A DNA stretch of 64,000 bases from Zhenpiania hominis (GTDB taxonomy: Bacteria; Bacillota; Clostridia; Peptostreptococcales; Anaerovoracaceae). The stretch spans positions 214,019 to 278,018 of the forward strand of contig NZ_JACRYT010000003.1 in the NCBI RefSeq assembly GCF_014333425.1. The letters run 5' to 3'. Position 1 is the stretch's first letter; each line of letters starts with the position of its first letter. Shown one piece after another: positions 8,567-16,903 of this stretch. The position numbers were made by a program, and so were the translations under genes. Below the pieces are notes generated by a model, which was given only the letters and a program-made list of their open reading frames with translations, was not told the DNA's origin and searched no databases.

Positions 8567-8654
8567 GGAGAGATGTCAGAGTGGTCGATCGTGCGGCACT
8601 CGAAATGCCGTGCCCTTCACCGGGCCCCGGGTTCGAATCCCGGTCTCTCCGCCA
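8567..8654 (+). tRNA. tRNA-Ser (anticodon CGA)
   Basis: Acceptor strands GGAGAGA and TCTCTCC pair, then discriminator G and encoded CCA. The anticodon stem CGGCA/TGCCG encloses loop CTCGAAA, so the anticodon is CGA (reads UCG). There is a long variable arm (class II, as expected for serine) and T-arm CCGGG-TTCGAAT-CCCGG. It has its own promoter and terminator. An integrase remnant lies about 240 bases downstream, consistent with use of this gene as an integration site. Confidence 0.96.
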
Positions 8655-8660
8655 GATAAG

Positions 8661-8695
8661 AAATGACACCCGCTGTGGTGTCATTTTCGCTTTTT
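8661..8695 (+). terminator. Terminator of tRNA-Ser
   Basis: AATGACACC (8662-8670) and GGTGTCATT (8677-8685) form a 9-bp stem with a 6-base loop, followed by a T-rich tract. Confidence 0.85.
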
Positions 8696-8760
8696 GATGA
8701 AATAAAGAAACCGTTGGGAACCGCGTCCGTCACCTGACTGCTGGCCGCCTTTGCGGCCGG

Positions 8761-8944
8761 GTATACACCGTCGTGCGGATTTTTGAAATTGCGTATACAA
8801 AATGTATACACCTTCGGGTAAAATTAAAGGATTGCGTAGAATTTCATTAAAAAATATACTCCATCGCTGCCTTTTTCGCTGAAAAACCGGGTCAAACGGT
8901 CCTGTTTTCTACGTAATCCGAAAGTTTTTCTCTCAGGTGTATAC
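8761..8944 (+). repeat. GTATAC palindromic element, copy 1
   Basis: 184 bp bounded by inverted ends GTATACACC (8761-8769) and GGTGTATAC (8936-8944). Inside, GGATTGCGTAGAA (8829-8841) pairs with TTCTACGTAATCC (8907-8919). Close to copy 2 at 10158 in the same orientation (roughly 85-90% identical by eye; the similarity extends left to 8723) and to copy 3 at 24495 in the opposite orientation. Confidence 0.85.
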
Positions 8945-9062
8945 TTTCACCTTCCCTGCGGCACACCACCCAGTCCCGAGTAGCGATGTTGCGTGGAATA
9001 AGCCTTACATGTTCCGCGTACTTTAACGACTGATAGATAACAGCATGTTTAAGGTTCACCAT
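8892..9062 (-). pseudogene. Tyrosine recombinase (integrase) fragment
   Basis: A 56-codon reading frame with ATG at 9062 reads VNLKHAVIYQSLKYAEHVRL, then IPRNIATRDWV. This matches the end of the SAM-like core-binding domain of phage-type integrases (pattern: hx.aLk.Av...lI..NPa). No catalytic domain follows; the frame runs into repeat copy 1 and stops. An in-frame stop lies just upstream. It is a decayed integrase, next to tRNA-Ser. Confidence 0.45.
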
Positions 9063-9120
9063 ATCGGACGATAGTAGGAATACTTAAGATTCCAAGGATA
9101 CTTATCAAAATCTTGAAGAA

Positions 9121-9264
9121 ATGTCAATTTTGCAGAAAAATAATTTTGAACAAATGCGCATTTTCGCTAAAACGAATATTGAAGAAATGAAAATTCAAAT
9201 ATATCCAATGGATTACGAAGAGTTTTGCGATGCGAAAGGTACAATAAAACCAAACAGCAAATAG
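9121..9264 (+). other. Short unrecognised ORF, possible gene remnant
   Basis: 47 codons from ATG 9121, open for 11 further codons upstream. The N-terminal half is helical and charged (ILQKNNFEQMRIFAKTNIEE); it ends DAKGTIKPNSK. No ribosome site is visible before the ATG, so it may be the 3' remnant of a longer gene. Function unknown. Confidence 0.3.
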
Positions 9265-9312
9265 ACTTGGCTTTAATGTTAGTTTAGGAATAACGTAACA
9301 AAAGAAATTCTA

Positions 9313-9510
9313 TCAGTCTGTAAATTCAAATAACTCCTCCACCGTCGTATGAAAAACTTTTGCAATATCCATTGCCATTTTCAGAGATGGATTATATCGT
9401 CCGTTTTCTAAATGGACAATTGTTTCTCTACGAACTCCAATCAAAGCAGCTAACTCACTTTGCTTCATATTTTCTTTTCCCCTGTATTCTTTAATCCTTG
9501 TTTTCAACAT
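9313..9510 (-). CDS. Small XRE-family HTH regulator
   Basis: 65 residues, almost only a Cro/CI helix-turn-helix: MKQSELAALIGVRRETIVHL followed by ENGRYNPSLKMAMDIAKVF and the typical ending TVEELFEF. It follows the membrane protein gene by 2 bases (TAA-CG-ATG), so the pair is one operon. Stand-alone regulators of this type commonly control the membrane protein they are linked to. The promoter of the pair overlaps a perfect palindrome, which suggests autoregulation. Confidence 0.9.
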   Translation of the reverse strand: MLKTRIKEYRGKENMKQSELAALIGVRRETIVHLENGRYNPSLKMAMDIAKVFHTTVEELFEFTD

Positions 9511-9512
9511 CG

Positions 9513-9896
9513 TTATTCCATCCCATTTTTATCAATCCAGTAAAAGACAATGGCTCGAATTAGCACTAAAATAAAAATACCGCCAGTTAAAAGATAACCA
9601 GTTAAATATGGAGAAGTGCCATCTAACAGCAAAAAGGGAAAGATGATAATTCCCATAAAGATGAGGGCAGCCTTGAAGCAGATAGCATCTGCGATTTGTA
9701 CGGTCTTTTTCGCGTACTCGTCCATGACATCAGAATTTTTCTTCAACCAACTTACGACAGCCAAAAGAATAATCACAATCCATACCGGCGCATTGGAATT
9801 TAATTTATAAACCACCATCAGATGGTAGTATACCGGAATGCAGAAGGCAATAATGGCTTGAACAAACATAAGCGCTCTTAGACTTATTTTTTTCAT
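9513..9896 (-). CDS. Small four-helix membrane protein linked to XRE regulator
   Basis: 127 residues with four predicted membrane segments (about 8-28, 38-55, 72-92, 98-120) and a short charged stretch between the second and third (KKNSDVMDEYAKK). It is part of the common but poorly characterised pairing of a tiny integral membrane protein and an XRE regulator in Firmicutes. No catalytic motif is seen and the function is unknown. First gene of the operon; its leader is the 9906-9950 palindrome. Confidence 0.7.
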   Translation of the reverse strand: MKKISLRALMFVQAIIAFCIPVYYHLMVVYKLNSNAPVWIVIILLAVVSWLKKNSDVMDEYAKKTVQIADAICFKAALIFMGIIIFPFLLLDGTSPYLTGYLLTGGIFILVLIRAIVFYWIDKNGME

Positions 9897-9905
9897 AACA
9901 ACCCC

Positions 9906-9966
9906 AAAGTGATATATTTATAACTTTTGCTGTTATAAATATATCACTTTAGATTGCCTGTGTCAA
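9906..9966 (-). promoter_or_regulatory. Promoter with perfect 19-bp inverted-repeat operator
   Basis: Minus-strand TTGACA (9961-9966) is spaced 17 bases from TATATT (9938-9943). A perfect inverted repeat with 19-base arms (9906-9924 and 9932-9950, spacer TTTTGCT) covers the -10 and the transcript start. Protein bound to it would block initiation. The DNA is nearly all A/T except GTG/CAC near each end. Confidence 0.8.
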
Positions 9967-10157
9967 TAGAACATGTGAAATTTTTTTAACTTCTCAATAC
10001 GGAACAGTGGGCTGTTGTCTATCAAATTCATGTGTTTTATTTTATGGCACATGAGCATTTATTCTTACCGGTTTATATGACATCATTTTTGAGTGAGATG
10101 TGAAAAAAAGCCAGGAAGCGCTCCGTCACCTGACCGCTGGCAGTCTCCTGCGACCGG

Positions 10158-10341
10158 GTATACACCGTCGTGCGGATTTTCGAAATTGCGTATACAAAAA
10201 GTATACACCTTCGGACAAAATTAAAGGATTGCGTAGAATTTCATTAAAAAATGCGCTCTGCTACTGCTTTTTTCGCTGAAAAACCGGGCCAAAAGACCCA
10301 GTTTTCTACGTAATCCGAAATTTTTTCTCTTAGGTGTATAC
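10158..10341 (+). repeat. GTATAC palindromic element, copy 2
   Basis: 184 bp between GTATACACC (10158-10166) and GGTGTATAC (10333-10341), same orientation as copy 1. Homology extends left to 10118. Together, copies 1 and 2 flank the integrase remnant, the short ORF and the XRE/membrane operon as direct repeats. The remaining 9967-10117 gap holds no gene that I can see. Confidence 0.85.
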
Positions 10342-10374
10342 CCCACTGTTTTTTATAACTTTTAGGATTCATTC

Positions 10375-11154
10375 TTACCGTTTCAACAGCCGTTCATAGA
10401 TCTCCCGATCCCGATCTTGAAACACATTAAACACCACCATAAGCTCAGGATGCGCTCTCAAGACTTCCCTTACGGTCTCCACAGCGATTTCCGCGGCCTC
10501 TTCATTTGGAAAATGAAACTCTCCTGTAGAAATACAGCAGAAAGCCACGGATTTCATTTTCCATTCCACAGCCGCCGCAAGACAGGAACGGTAACAGGAA
10601 GCCAGCAGCGTTCGATCCTGCTCCGTAACCTTTCCCCGCACAATCGGGCCGACCGTATGAATTACATAGCTGCAGGGCAGATTATAGCCTTCTGTAACCT
10701 TCGCCCTTCCCGCAGGTTCCTCAAATCCCTGCTCCTCCATGAGCTTTGCGCAGGCAAGACGAAGCTGGACGCCGGCAAAGGTGTGGATAGCATTGTCAAT
10801 ACACCCGTGGCAGGGAACATAACAGCCGGTCATGCCGCTGTTTGCCGCGTTTACAATTCCGTCCGTTCCGAGAGTTGTAATATCCCCCTGCCAGAGATAG
10901 AGGCCGTCCCGCGCCGGCTGCAAATATTCCATTTTTGTAATTCCCTTTGCCCCAATCTCCTCCTGCAAAAGCGTGTCCTGAATCCGCAGGAACTCCTCAC
11001 CGGCTTCTTTTGGAGGACGGACATTTACAAGAGAGCGAAACAGCTGCCACTGAGAATCCTCATCCGGCGGAAAGCTTTCCGCCTGCTTTCTGTACTGGGG
11101 CATTTCATCAATCAGACAGTGATTCAGCCACCCAAGCGTTTCTATTTTTTTCAT
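10375..11154 (-). CDS. Zinc-type macrodomain protein (ADP-ribosyl hydrolase)
   Basis: 259 residues. An N-terminal helical part (1-80) is followed by a macrodomain: GDITTLGTDGIVNAANSGM binds ADP-ribose, and CYVPCHGCIDNAIHTFAG carries the Cys/His ligands of the zinc-dependent subclass found with class M sirtuins. YVIHTVGPI and CCISTGEFHFP are further conserved strands. It removes ADP-ribose from protein. Its ATG overlaps the sirtuin stop by 4 bases (ATGA), so the writer and the eraser are made from one transcript. Confidence 0.92.
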   Translation of the reverse strand: MKKIETLGWLNHCLIDEMPQYRKQAESFPPDEDSQWQLFRSLVNVRPPKEAGEEFLRIQDTLLQEEIGAKGITKMEYLQPARDGLYLWQGDITTLGTDGIVNAANSGMTGCYVPCHGCIDNAIHTFAGVQLRLACAKLMEEQGFEEPAGRAKVTEGYNLPCSYVIHTVGPIVRGKVTEQDRTLLASCYRSCLAAAVEWKMKSVAFCCISTGEFHFPNEEAAEIAVETVREVLRAHPELMVVFNVFQDRDREIYERLLKR

Positions 11155-12104
11155 GCGGAAACACCTCCCCGCAGCGATTCCAGGCTTCGCAGCCTTTCAA
11201 GGGTTTCTCCGATGTCACTGTCAATACAGATGGAACGGTTTTGAATTTTTTCCGGACATCCGCTATCTCCCGCATTCAGACAGGCGTAAACAGCCTGAGG
11301 ATTCCGGGCGGTCATCTTCCAGAATGGATATTTAATAATGACCGGGGTGTTATATCCCACACCCATCTCCAGAAAAAGCACCTTCCGCCCATGAACGCGG
11401 CGGAGGAAAGCTTCGTAACGTCCGGCAGCTTCGCGCCACCCGTTGTCCTCTACGAAGCTTCCATCTGAACGAAGATTCATGGTCATAGGACGTCCGCACT
11501 TCGGGCAGTACGGAACCATCTCCGGGGGCACAGCCGTTTTCGCCAGGGTCCCTTCCGGCAGCCGCGGTTCTCCTGACGGCAGAATCTGATAGCCCTGAGC
11601 TTCCACCATCTTTCGAATTATTTCCTCGTTGTCATAAGTTTCCTTATGGCAGGGCCTGCTGCACTGAAAAAGTCCATAATCCCCCTGCGTATAGAACAGA
11701 CGCTGCCTGTCGAATCCCGCTTTCTGAAAGCAGTGATCCACATTGGTCGTAATCACAAAATAGTCTTTACCCTCCAACAGGTGCCGCAGCTTTTCGTAGA
11801 CCGGTTTCGGAGCCTGCATGTAACGGTTTATCTGAATGTACCTGCTCCAGTAAGCCCAGTACTCTTCCAGAGTTTTATACGGATAAAACCCTCCCGTATA
11901 CATATCGTGAAATCCGTACTTCTTCTCAAAGTCTCCAAAATATCCGGAAAAACGATCTCCGGAGTACAAAAATCCGGCAGAGGTGGAAAGTCCGGCCCCC
12001 GCGCCGATCACAACGGCATCTGCCATGTCCAAGGCTTCTCTGAGCTGTTCTTCCGCGGAAATCCCCCTTGGGAGCCTTACTTCTCTTTTCTGAAACATTC
12101 TCAT
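11151..12104 (-). CDS. Class M sirtuin (SirTM), protein ADP-ribosyltransferase
   Basis: About 317 residues. NAD-binding VIGAGAGLSTSAGF (near 30-43), TTNVDHCFQKAGF, zinc Cys pairs around CSRPCHKET and CPKCGRP, and a C-terminal Rossmann part (LFLEMGVGYNTP). In the YTQGDYG segment, Gln replaces the catalytic His of ordinary deacetylase sirtuins, the hallmark of SirTM enzymes that ADP-ribosylate protein. In described operons the target is a lipoylated GcvH-like carrier made beside LplA2; neither is next to these genes here. ATG 12104 follows AAAGGATGG; ATG 12098 is an alternative. Confidence 0.9.
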   Translation of the reverse strand: MRMFQKREVRLPRGISAEEQLREALDMADAVVIGAGAGLSTSAGFLYSGDRFSGYFGDFEKKYGFHDMYTGGFYPYKTLEEYWAYWSRYIQINRYMQAPKPVYEKLRHLLEGKDYFVITTNVDHCFQKAGFDRQRLFYTQGDYGLFQCSRPCHKETYDNEEIIRKMVEAQGYQILPSGEPRLPEGTLAKTAVPPEMVPYCPKCGRPMTMNLRSDGSFVEDNGWREAAGRYEAFLRRVHGRKVLFLEMGVGYNTPVIIKYPFWKMTARNPQAVYACLNAGDSGCPEKIQNRSICIDSDIGETLERLRSLESLRGGVSA

Positions 12105-13651
12105 CCCATCCTTTCTTCGCACTTGTCTTTTCTGCTTCCTATTTTACTCCCTCCGGCAGCTTTGGCAAGTACGCACTTTTCGGTAACTATGTCACTTGAA
12201 AAGTGCAAGTTGAAAAAAGGAAAAAGCAAAAGAATCAAGAAAGTGCGCGCGAACCGTTCTAATTCTTTTACAGTACCGCGAATATCCTTTTGGGTTGTCT
12301 CCGGATTAATGGTACACATCCGCAAAACCTTTTTCCCTCGAAGTTCCGTGGTAAAAATCTGAGCAAATCCGCTGTTTGTAATCTTTCTTGAAATCTCAGA
12401 ATTGATTGTATCGATATCATGTGAATTTGCATGAACATCCGGTACATAGCGAAAATTGACAATACCGAGCTGCGCAGGAGAAATAATTTCCCACTTTGGT
12501 CTTTCACGAAGCAGCATTTCCGTAAAGTTCGCCAGAGCGCATCCATGCTCAATGATTTTACCCATCTTCCGACTGCCCATGACTTGCAAGGTAAGCCATA
12601 ATTTTAACCCACGCGCCGGACGTGTCAGTTCTGGCCCTAAGTCCCAAAACTCAATACTTCCCGGATAGATTTCAGAGTCTTTTAAGTATTCCGGGTGCGA
12701 AGCGAAACTTTTAATCAGAACAGATTCGTCCCGCACTAATACTGCGCTGCAGCCGTAAGTTTGCAGCATCCATTTATGCGCATCCCAGCTCAAGCTATCT
12801 GAGTATTCAATACCGGAAAGCTCATCTTTGAGCTGTTCAGATAATAATGCCGACGCGCCAAATGCTCCGTCAACATGCATCCACATTCCATACTTATGGC
12901 AGATCTTTGAGATATCCATTAGCGGATCAATACTGCCTGTATTCGTCGTCCCAGCAGAAGCGATAACTGCAAAGGGCTTCCGATGCTCCAGCAAGTCCTT
13001 TCCAATACTTTCCCGCAACCGGTTAATATCCATGCGAAACCTCGAGTCTGTCGGAATTACGCGGATCTGTTCTTTACAAAATCCAATCATAAGAAGCCCC
13101 TTTGTTACAGAGGAATGGGTTTGTTCTGACACATAAACTACCGCTTGGTTACGCTCATTATAAGTTAGTTTACAATCCCTTGCCGCAGCTAAAGCAGTTA
13201 AATTCGCTATCGATCCGCCGGAAACAAAAAGACCGCCGCTTTTCTCGGGATAACCGGCTAAACTACACATCCATCGAATCAATTTCTTCTCTACAAGATC
13301 TGCTATCGGCGCATTAATCCGGCAACTTGCATGAGGATTATATGCGTTTGTCATTACATCACCCATCCAAGATAGCAGTGACGCAGTTGAAGGAATACAG
13401 GCGAAGCTGCGTGGATGCTGTGCCAAAAAGGCATGAGTGTAAATATTCTGCAGCATTTCAGAGTACACATCCTGAACGGGGCGACCATACGCAGGAATAC
13501 TTTGTTCTTCCATACATTTATAGATCGCTTTTGAAGCGGGACGATACACTGGTTGTACATCCAGCGTATTATAAAACTGAACCGTCTGCTCTACAAAATC
13601 TTTCATTAATTCACCAATTTGAACATTTTGCTGTATTCCTTTTATGCTCAT
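12101..13651 (-). CDS. PLP-dependent group II decarboxylase (aromatic amino-acid type)
   Basis: 516 residues. Substrate/PLP motifs: SGGSIANLTAL near 145, SAGTTNTGSIDP near 230, HVDGAFGA near 260, and the Schiff-base lysine in SWDAHKWM near 293. This is the AADC fold used by bacterial tryptophan, tyrosine and phenylalanine decarboxylases; the exact substrate cannot be read. The last 45 or so residues (from FLILLLFPFF) look unlike the family and run through what would be intergenic DNA to overlap the sirtuin start, suggesting loss of the original stop. Divergent from a LysR gene, its probable regulator. Confidence 0.88.
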   Translation of the reverse strand: MSIKGIQQNVQIGELMKDFVEQTVQFYNTLDVQPVYRPASKAIYKCMEEQSIPAYGRPVQDVYSEMLQNIYTHAFLAQHPRSFACIPSTASLLSWMGDVMTNAYNPHASCRINAPIADLVEKKLIRWMCSLAGYPEKSGGLFVSGGSIANLTALAAARDCKLTYNERNQAVVYVSEQTHSSVTKGLLMIGFCKEQIRVIPTDSRFRMDINRLRESIGKDLLEHRKPFAVIASAGTTNTGSIDPLMDISKICHKYGMWMHVDGAFGASALLSEQLKDELSGIEYSDSLSWDAHKWMLQTYGCSAVLVRDESVLIKSFASHPEYLKDSEIYPGSIEFWDLGPELTRPARGLKLWLTLQVMGSRKMGKIIEHGCALANFTEMLLRERPKWEIISPAQLGIVNFRYVPDVHANSHDIDTINSEISRKITNSGFAQIFTTELRGKKVLRMCTINPETTQKDIRGTVKELERFARTFLILLLFPFFNLHFSSDIVTEKCVLAKAAGGSKIGSRKDKCEERMG

Positions 13652-13779
13652 ACCGAATGCCTCCTACTATATTCATTTACTGTCTTGTTTTTTTTCAATC
13701 TTAATGCTACCATAAGAAATAAGCACTGTAAAATTCATGGTTTTTATGATATAGTTCAATTTTTTTGAAAGGAACTTTT

Positions 13780-14667
13780 ATGGAAATCCGAAATCTCATA
13801 ACTTTCGTAAGGATCGCGGAAGTAAAGAATTTTTCCAAAGTCGCGGAGCAGCTAGGCTACTCGCAATCTGCAGTTACTATGCAAATCAAACAGTTAGAAA
13901 CCGAACTGCACGCGCAGTTATTTGAACGGATCGGGAAGCGTGTAAAATTGACATCCGCGGGTGAAAGACTGCTGCCTCATGCCCTGGATATATTAAACTC
14001 TGTCACGCAAGCAAAAAGCATTGCCCAGGAGCCGGAAAAAATTTCAGGGAAACTCCGTATAGGAACTTGTGAATCATATGTGATTAGTATGCTCCCACCT
14101 GTCATCATGGAATTTAGCGAGATTTGCCCCTCTGTTGAAATCAGTACGCATACTGCCTTAGTTTCAGATCTGTTTAATATGCTCCGTCAAAACGACGTTG
14201 ACATCCTTTACTTTCTTGATGAGAAAATCTACTTCCCCGAATGGATCAAACTCTTGGAACAGCCGGAAAACATTTTTTTCGTAGCTTCTGCAGATTCGAA
14301 ATTAGCCAGCCAAAAGAAAATTCCAATCGAACAGTTGTTGCAGGAGCCCCTGTATCTTACAGAAAGGGGAATCAGCTACCGATATGCTTTGGAACAATCC
14401 TTAGCCTCCAAGGGATATGAACTCCATCCGTTTTGGGAAGTGGGAAATACGGATGTAATCACTCAGTTTCTTTTAAAAAATAAGGGAATTTCATTTTTTC
14501 CAGAATACGTTGTCCAAGATTATCTAAAAAACGGGCAGCTTGTTATTCTGAATACAGAATGTCCTGCGTTTATTATGTGGAGCCAGATTGTATATCACCG
14601 GAATAAATATGTGACACCACAAATGAATCTTTTTTTGAAATTAATGCTCAAGCATATTCGAAAATGA
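13780..14667 (+). CDS. LysR-family regulator, divergent from the decarboxylase
   Basis: 295 residues. N-terminal winged HTH (MEIRNLITFVRIAEVKNFSK, then EQLGYSQSAVTMQIKQLE) and a periplasmic-binding-like effector domain (about 90-290). ATG 13780 is chosen because AAAGGA (13768-13773) precedes it. The 128 bases to the divergent decarboxylase start are AT-rich and would hold the operator. LysR proteins usually control the divergent gene in response to a related metabolite, so control of the decarboxylase by an aromatic amino acid or amine is inferred. Confidence 0.92.
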   Translation: MEIRNLITFVRIAEVKNFSKVAEQLGYSQSAVTMQIKQLETELHAQLFERIGKRVKLTSAGERLLPHALDILNSVTQAKSIAQEPEKISGKLRIGTCESYVISMLPPVIMEFSEICPSVEISTHTALVSDLFNMLRQNDVDILYFLDEKIYFPEWIKLLEQPENIFFVASADSKLASQKKIPIEQLLQEPLYLTERGISYRYALEQSLASKGYELHPFWEVGNTDVITQFLLKNKGISFFPEYVVQDYLKNGQLVILNTECPAFIMWSQIVYHRNKYVTPQMNLFLKLMLKHIRK

Positions 14668-14733
14668 GTTGTTTCTAAACGACAACGCTTTTTCACGCGC
14701 CGTCCCCCTGTGGCGGAAAGGAGACTTTCGATT

Positions 14734-15639
14734 ATGGAAATTCGTGTACTTCGCTATTTTCTGGCGGTCGCCAGAGAAGAAAATATTACCGCCGCGGCTC
14801 AGTTCCTGCATCTGACGCAGCCGACTCTGTCCCGTCAGATCCGGGATCTGGAGAACGAGCTGGGACACCAGCTTTTCAGCCACCGGGTGGTTCTTACGCC
14901 GGAAGGAATGCGCCTGCGAAAACGGGCGGAAGAGATTGTGTCTATGGTGGACAAAACCGAAGCAGAATTTCATTCTATGGATGAGGTCACCGGCGGGGAT
15001 ATTTACATCGGCGGCGGCGAAACGGATGCCATGAAACTAATCGCGAAAATCGCCAAAGATCTCCATGACGCTTATCCGGATATTCACTTTCATCTTTACA
15101 GCGGGAACGCCGAGGATGTTACCGAACGACTGGACAAGGGCCTTTTGGATTTTGGTCTTCTGATTCAGCCTGCAGACCTTTCCAAGTACGACTTTCTCAA
15201 TCTGCCTGCCACGGATGTCTGGGGAGTTGTCATGCGCAAAGACAGCCCTCTGGCGCGAAAAAAGGAGATACCCAAAGAAGATCTCCTGCAGGTTCCTCTG
15301 ATCTGCTCCCGTCAGGCCCTCGTGCGAAAGCAATCGGGAAACGAATTTACCGACTGGTTTGGTGACGATCTGGACAAGCTGAATATCGTCACTACCTTTA
15401 ATCTGGTTTATAACGCGGCGATCATGGTGGAAGCCGGGCTGGGCTATGCCGTGACGATCGACAAGCTGGCCAACACTTCGGAACACAGTAATCTCTGTTT
15501 CCGCCCTTTGACTCCCAGGGTAGAATCCGGCCTGAATATCATCTGGAAAAAGTATCAGGTATTCTCTCCTGCCGCGGAGTTGTTTTTATCCCGTCTGCAA
15601 GAGACCGTTTCCACAGACGCCCAAACCCCTGCATGCTGA
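14734..15639 (+). CDS. LysR-family transcriptional regulator
   Basis: 301 residues with HTH (MEIRVLRYFLAVAREENITA, then QFLHLTQPTLSRQIRDLE) and a type 2 periplasmic-binding effector domain (GGDIYIGGGETDAMKLIAKI onward). AAAGGAGAC precedes ATG 14734. It starts 66 bases after the previous LysR gene in the same direction but is not very similar beyond the HTH. No obvious target is next to it; the downstream lipid kinase is convergent. Confidence 0.92.
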   Translation: MEIRVLRYFLAVAREENITAAAQFLHLTQPTLSRQIRDLENELGHQLFSHRVVLTPEGMRLRKRAEEIVSMVDKTEAEFHSMDEVTGGDIYIGGGETDAMKLIAKIAKDLHDAYPDIHFHLYSGNAEDVTERLDKGLLDFGLLIQPADLSKYDFLNLPATDVWGVVMRKDSPLARKKEIPKEDLLQVPLICSRQALVRKQSGNEFTDWFGDDLDKLNIVTTFNLVYNAAIMVEAGLGYAVTIDKLANTSEHSNLCFRPLTPRVESGLNIIWKKYQVFSPAAELFLSRLQETVSTDAQTPAC

Positions 15640-15668
15640 AAAACAGACCTCGAAAAACAGATTTCCGG

Positions 15669-16649
15669 CTATTCGCCTTTTGCCCTGCCGTTTTGCCGAC
15701 TGCCCGCCCCTTTCGGAACCAGAAAACGGATTGCCTTTGGCGCGATTTCAAAGGATACCTGCCGCGCGTCTGTGATTTCTCCATCCGTACACAGACGCAT
15801 CGGGGAGCCGTTGGCAAAAATCTCCAGCCTGTCGCACTTCCGGTAATCAATGACATGGGAAAGAGAAGGTTCCGAAAGATGGATCCCTTTGGCGTACTTG
15901 GGAAACATGCGGATAAAGGTCCTCCTGGAAACATTTCGCACCAAGCTCACATCCATTTTTCCGTCATCGGTTTTCGCCAGCGGAACGCCCTTCACGCCGC
16001 CTCCGCAAAAACATCCGTTAGCCACCGCGATCAGCAGCAGCTTTCCATCGAATACGCTGCCGTCCTCGTAACAGACTTTCAGATTCGCCCCTTTCTTTTT
16101 TATCAGAATAATCGCTACCGATAGGAGATAAGCCGCGGAGCCTTTTATTAACGGCCAGTTCTTGGCTCTCGCTGTCTGATCCACCACATTACAGTCAAAT
16201 CCGATATTAAACATGTTGATACAGCAGCGGGGCGCCTCTTTTTTACCCTTCGTCTGAACTGTGTAGCAGATAACATCGCTTTCCGCGGCAGAAGCGGAAA
16301 GCTGCGCTTCAATATCCAGAAAATCTTCCGGCAGCCCGTAATTGCGGACATAATCGTTTCCCGTCCCCAGAGGCACACACCCTACTTCCGCGTTAGAAAA
16401 GCCATAAACTCCATTAATAACTTCGTTTAAAAGTCCGTCGCCGCCGCAGGCATAAAAGCGAAGCGCTTCTTTCCCCTCTGATTCTTCACAAACCTGCCTG
16501 GCAAACCGCTCTCCGTCGCCGGCATGCGTTGTCCGATAAATTTCCGGTTCAAGGCGCAGCTTCCTGCCGGCGTTTCTGATTGCGTCTTCGGTCTTTCGCT
16601 GCCGGCCTTTCTGCCCTGCCAGCGGATTGATGATAAAAATATGGCGCAT
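15669..16649 (-). CDS. Diacylglycerol kinase-family lipid kinase
   Basis: 326 residues. Opening strand IFIINPLAGQKG, nucleotide motif ACGGDGLLNEVINGV (near 68-82) and PLGTGNDYVRNYG (near 96-108) define the DAGK catalytic fold of DgkB/YegS type. It phosphorylates diacylglycerol or a related lipid, recycling it to phosphatidic acid. GAGAGGGA precedes ATG. The C-terminal tail (GAGSRQNGRAKGE) is basic. The gene ends 30 bases from the convergent LysR gene. Confidence 0.9.
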   Translation of the reverse strand: MRHIFIINPLAGQKGRQRKTEDAIRNAGRKLRLEPEIYRTTHAGDGERFARQVCEESEGKEALRFYACGGDGLLNEVINGVYGFSNAEVGCVPLGTGNDYVRNYGLPEDFLDIEAQLSASAAESDVICYTVQTKGKKEAPRCCINMFNIGFDCNVVDQTARAKNWPLIKGSAAYLLSVAIILIKKKGANLKVCYEDGSVFDGKLLLIAVANGCFCGGGVKGVPLAKTDDGKMDVSLVRNVSRRTFIRMFPKYAKGIHLSEPSLSHVIDYRKCDRLEIFANGSPMRLCTDGEITDARQVSFEIAPKAIRFLVPKGAGSRQNGRAKGE

Positions 16650-16686
16650 AGACGGTCCCTCTCTTCCTGCGGATTTCCGTGTCCGG

Positions 16687-16903
16687 TTAACCTTATTATA
16701 TCTTCCCCGCGCCCATTCGCCAACTGTCTGCTTTTAAATTTTGCATTGACTTTGCGCCAAGGCGAGCTTAAACTGAAAACAGAAAAACATTTTTCGTTTT
16801 ATATGGAAATCATTTACATTCCACTTGCCATATTCTATACTGTAATTGTCAAAAGGGGCCCCGATTGGCAATTGCTCGGGCAAGCGGGAGAAAGGAGAGC
16901 GGA
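16687..16903 (+). repeat. Cassette A block, copy 1: two promoters and leader of a 47-aa ORF
   Basis: 217 bp, repeated at 18718-18931 (roughly 85% identical by eye). Two good promoters lie in it: TTGACT (16746-16751)/TAAACT (16769-16774) and TTTACA (16813-16818)/TATACT (16836-16841), each with 17-base spacing. The leader has AATTG/CAATT and TTGC/GCAA inverted repeats and ends in AAAGGAG just before the ATG. Confidence 0.8.
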
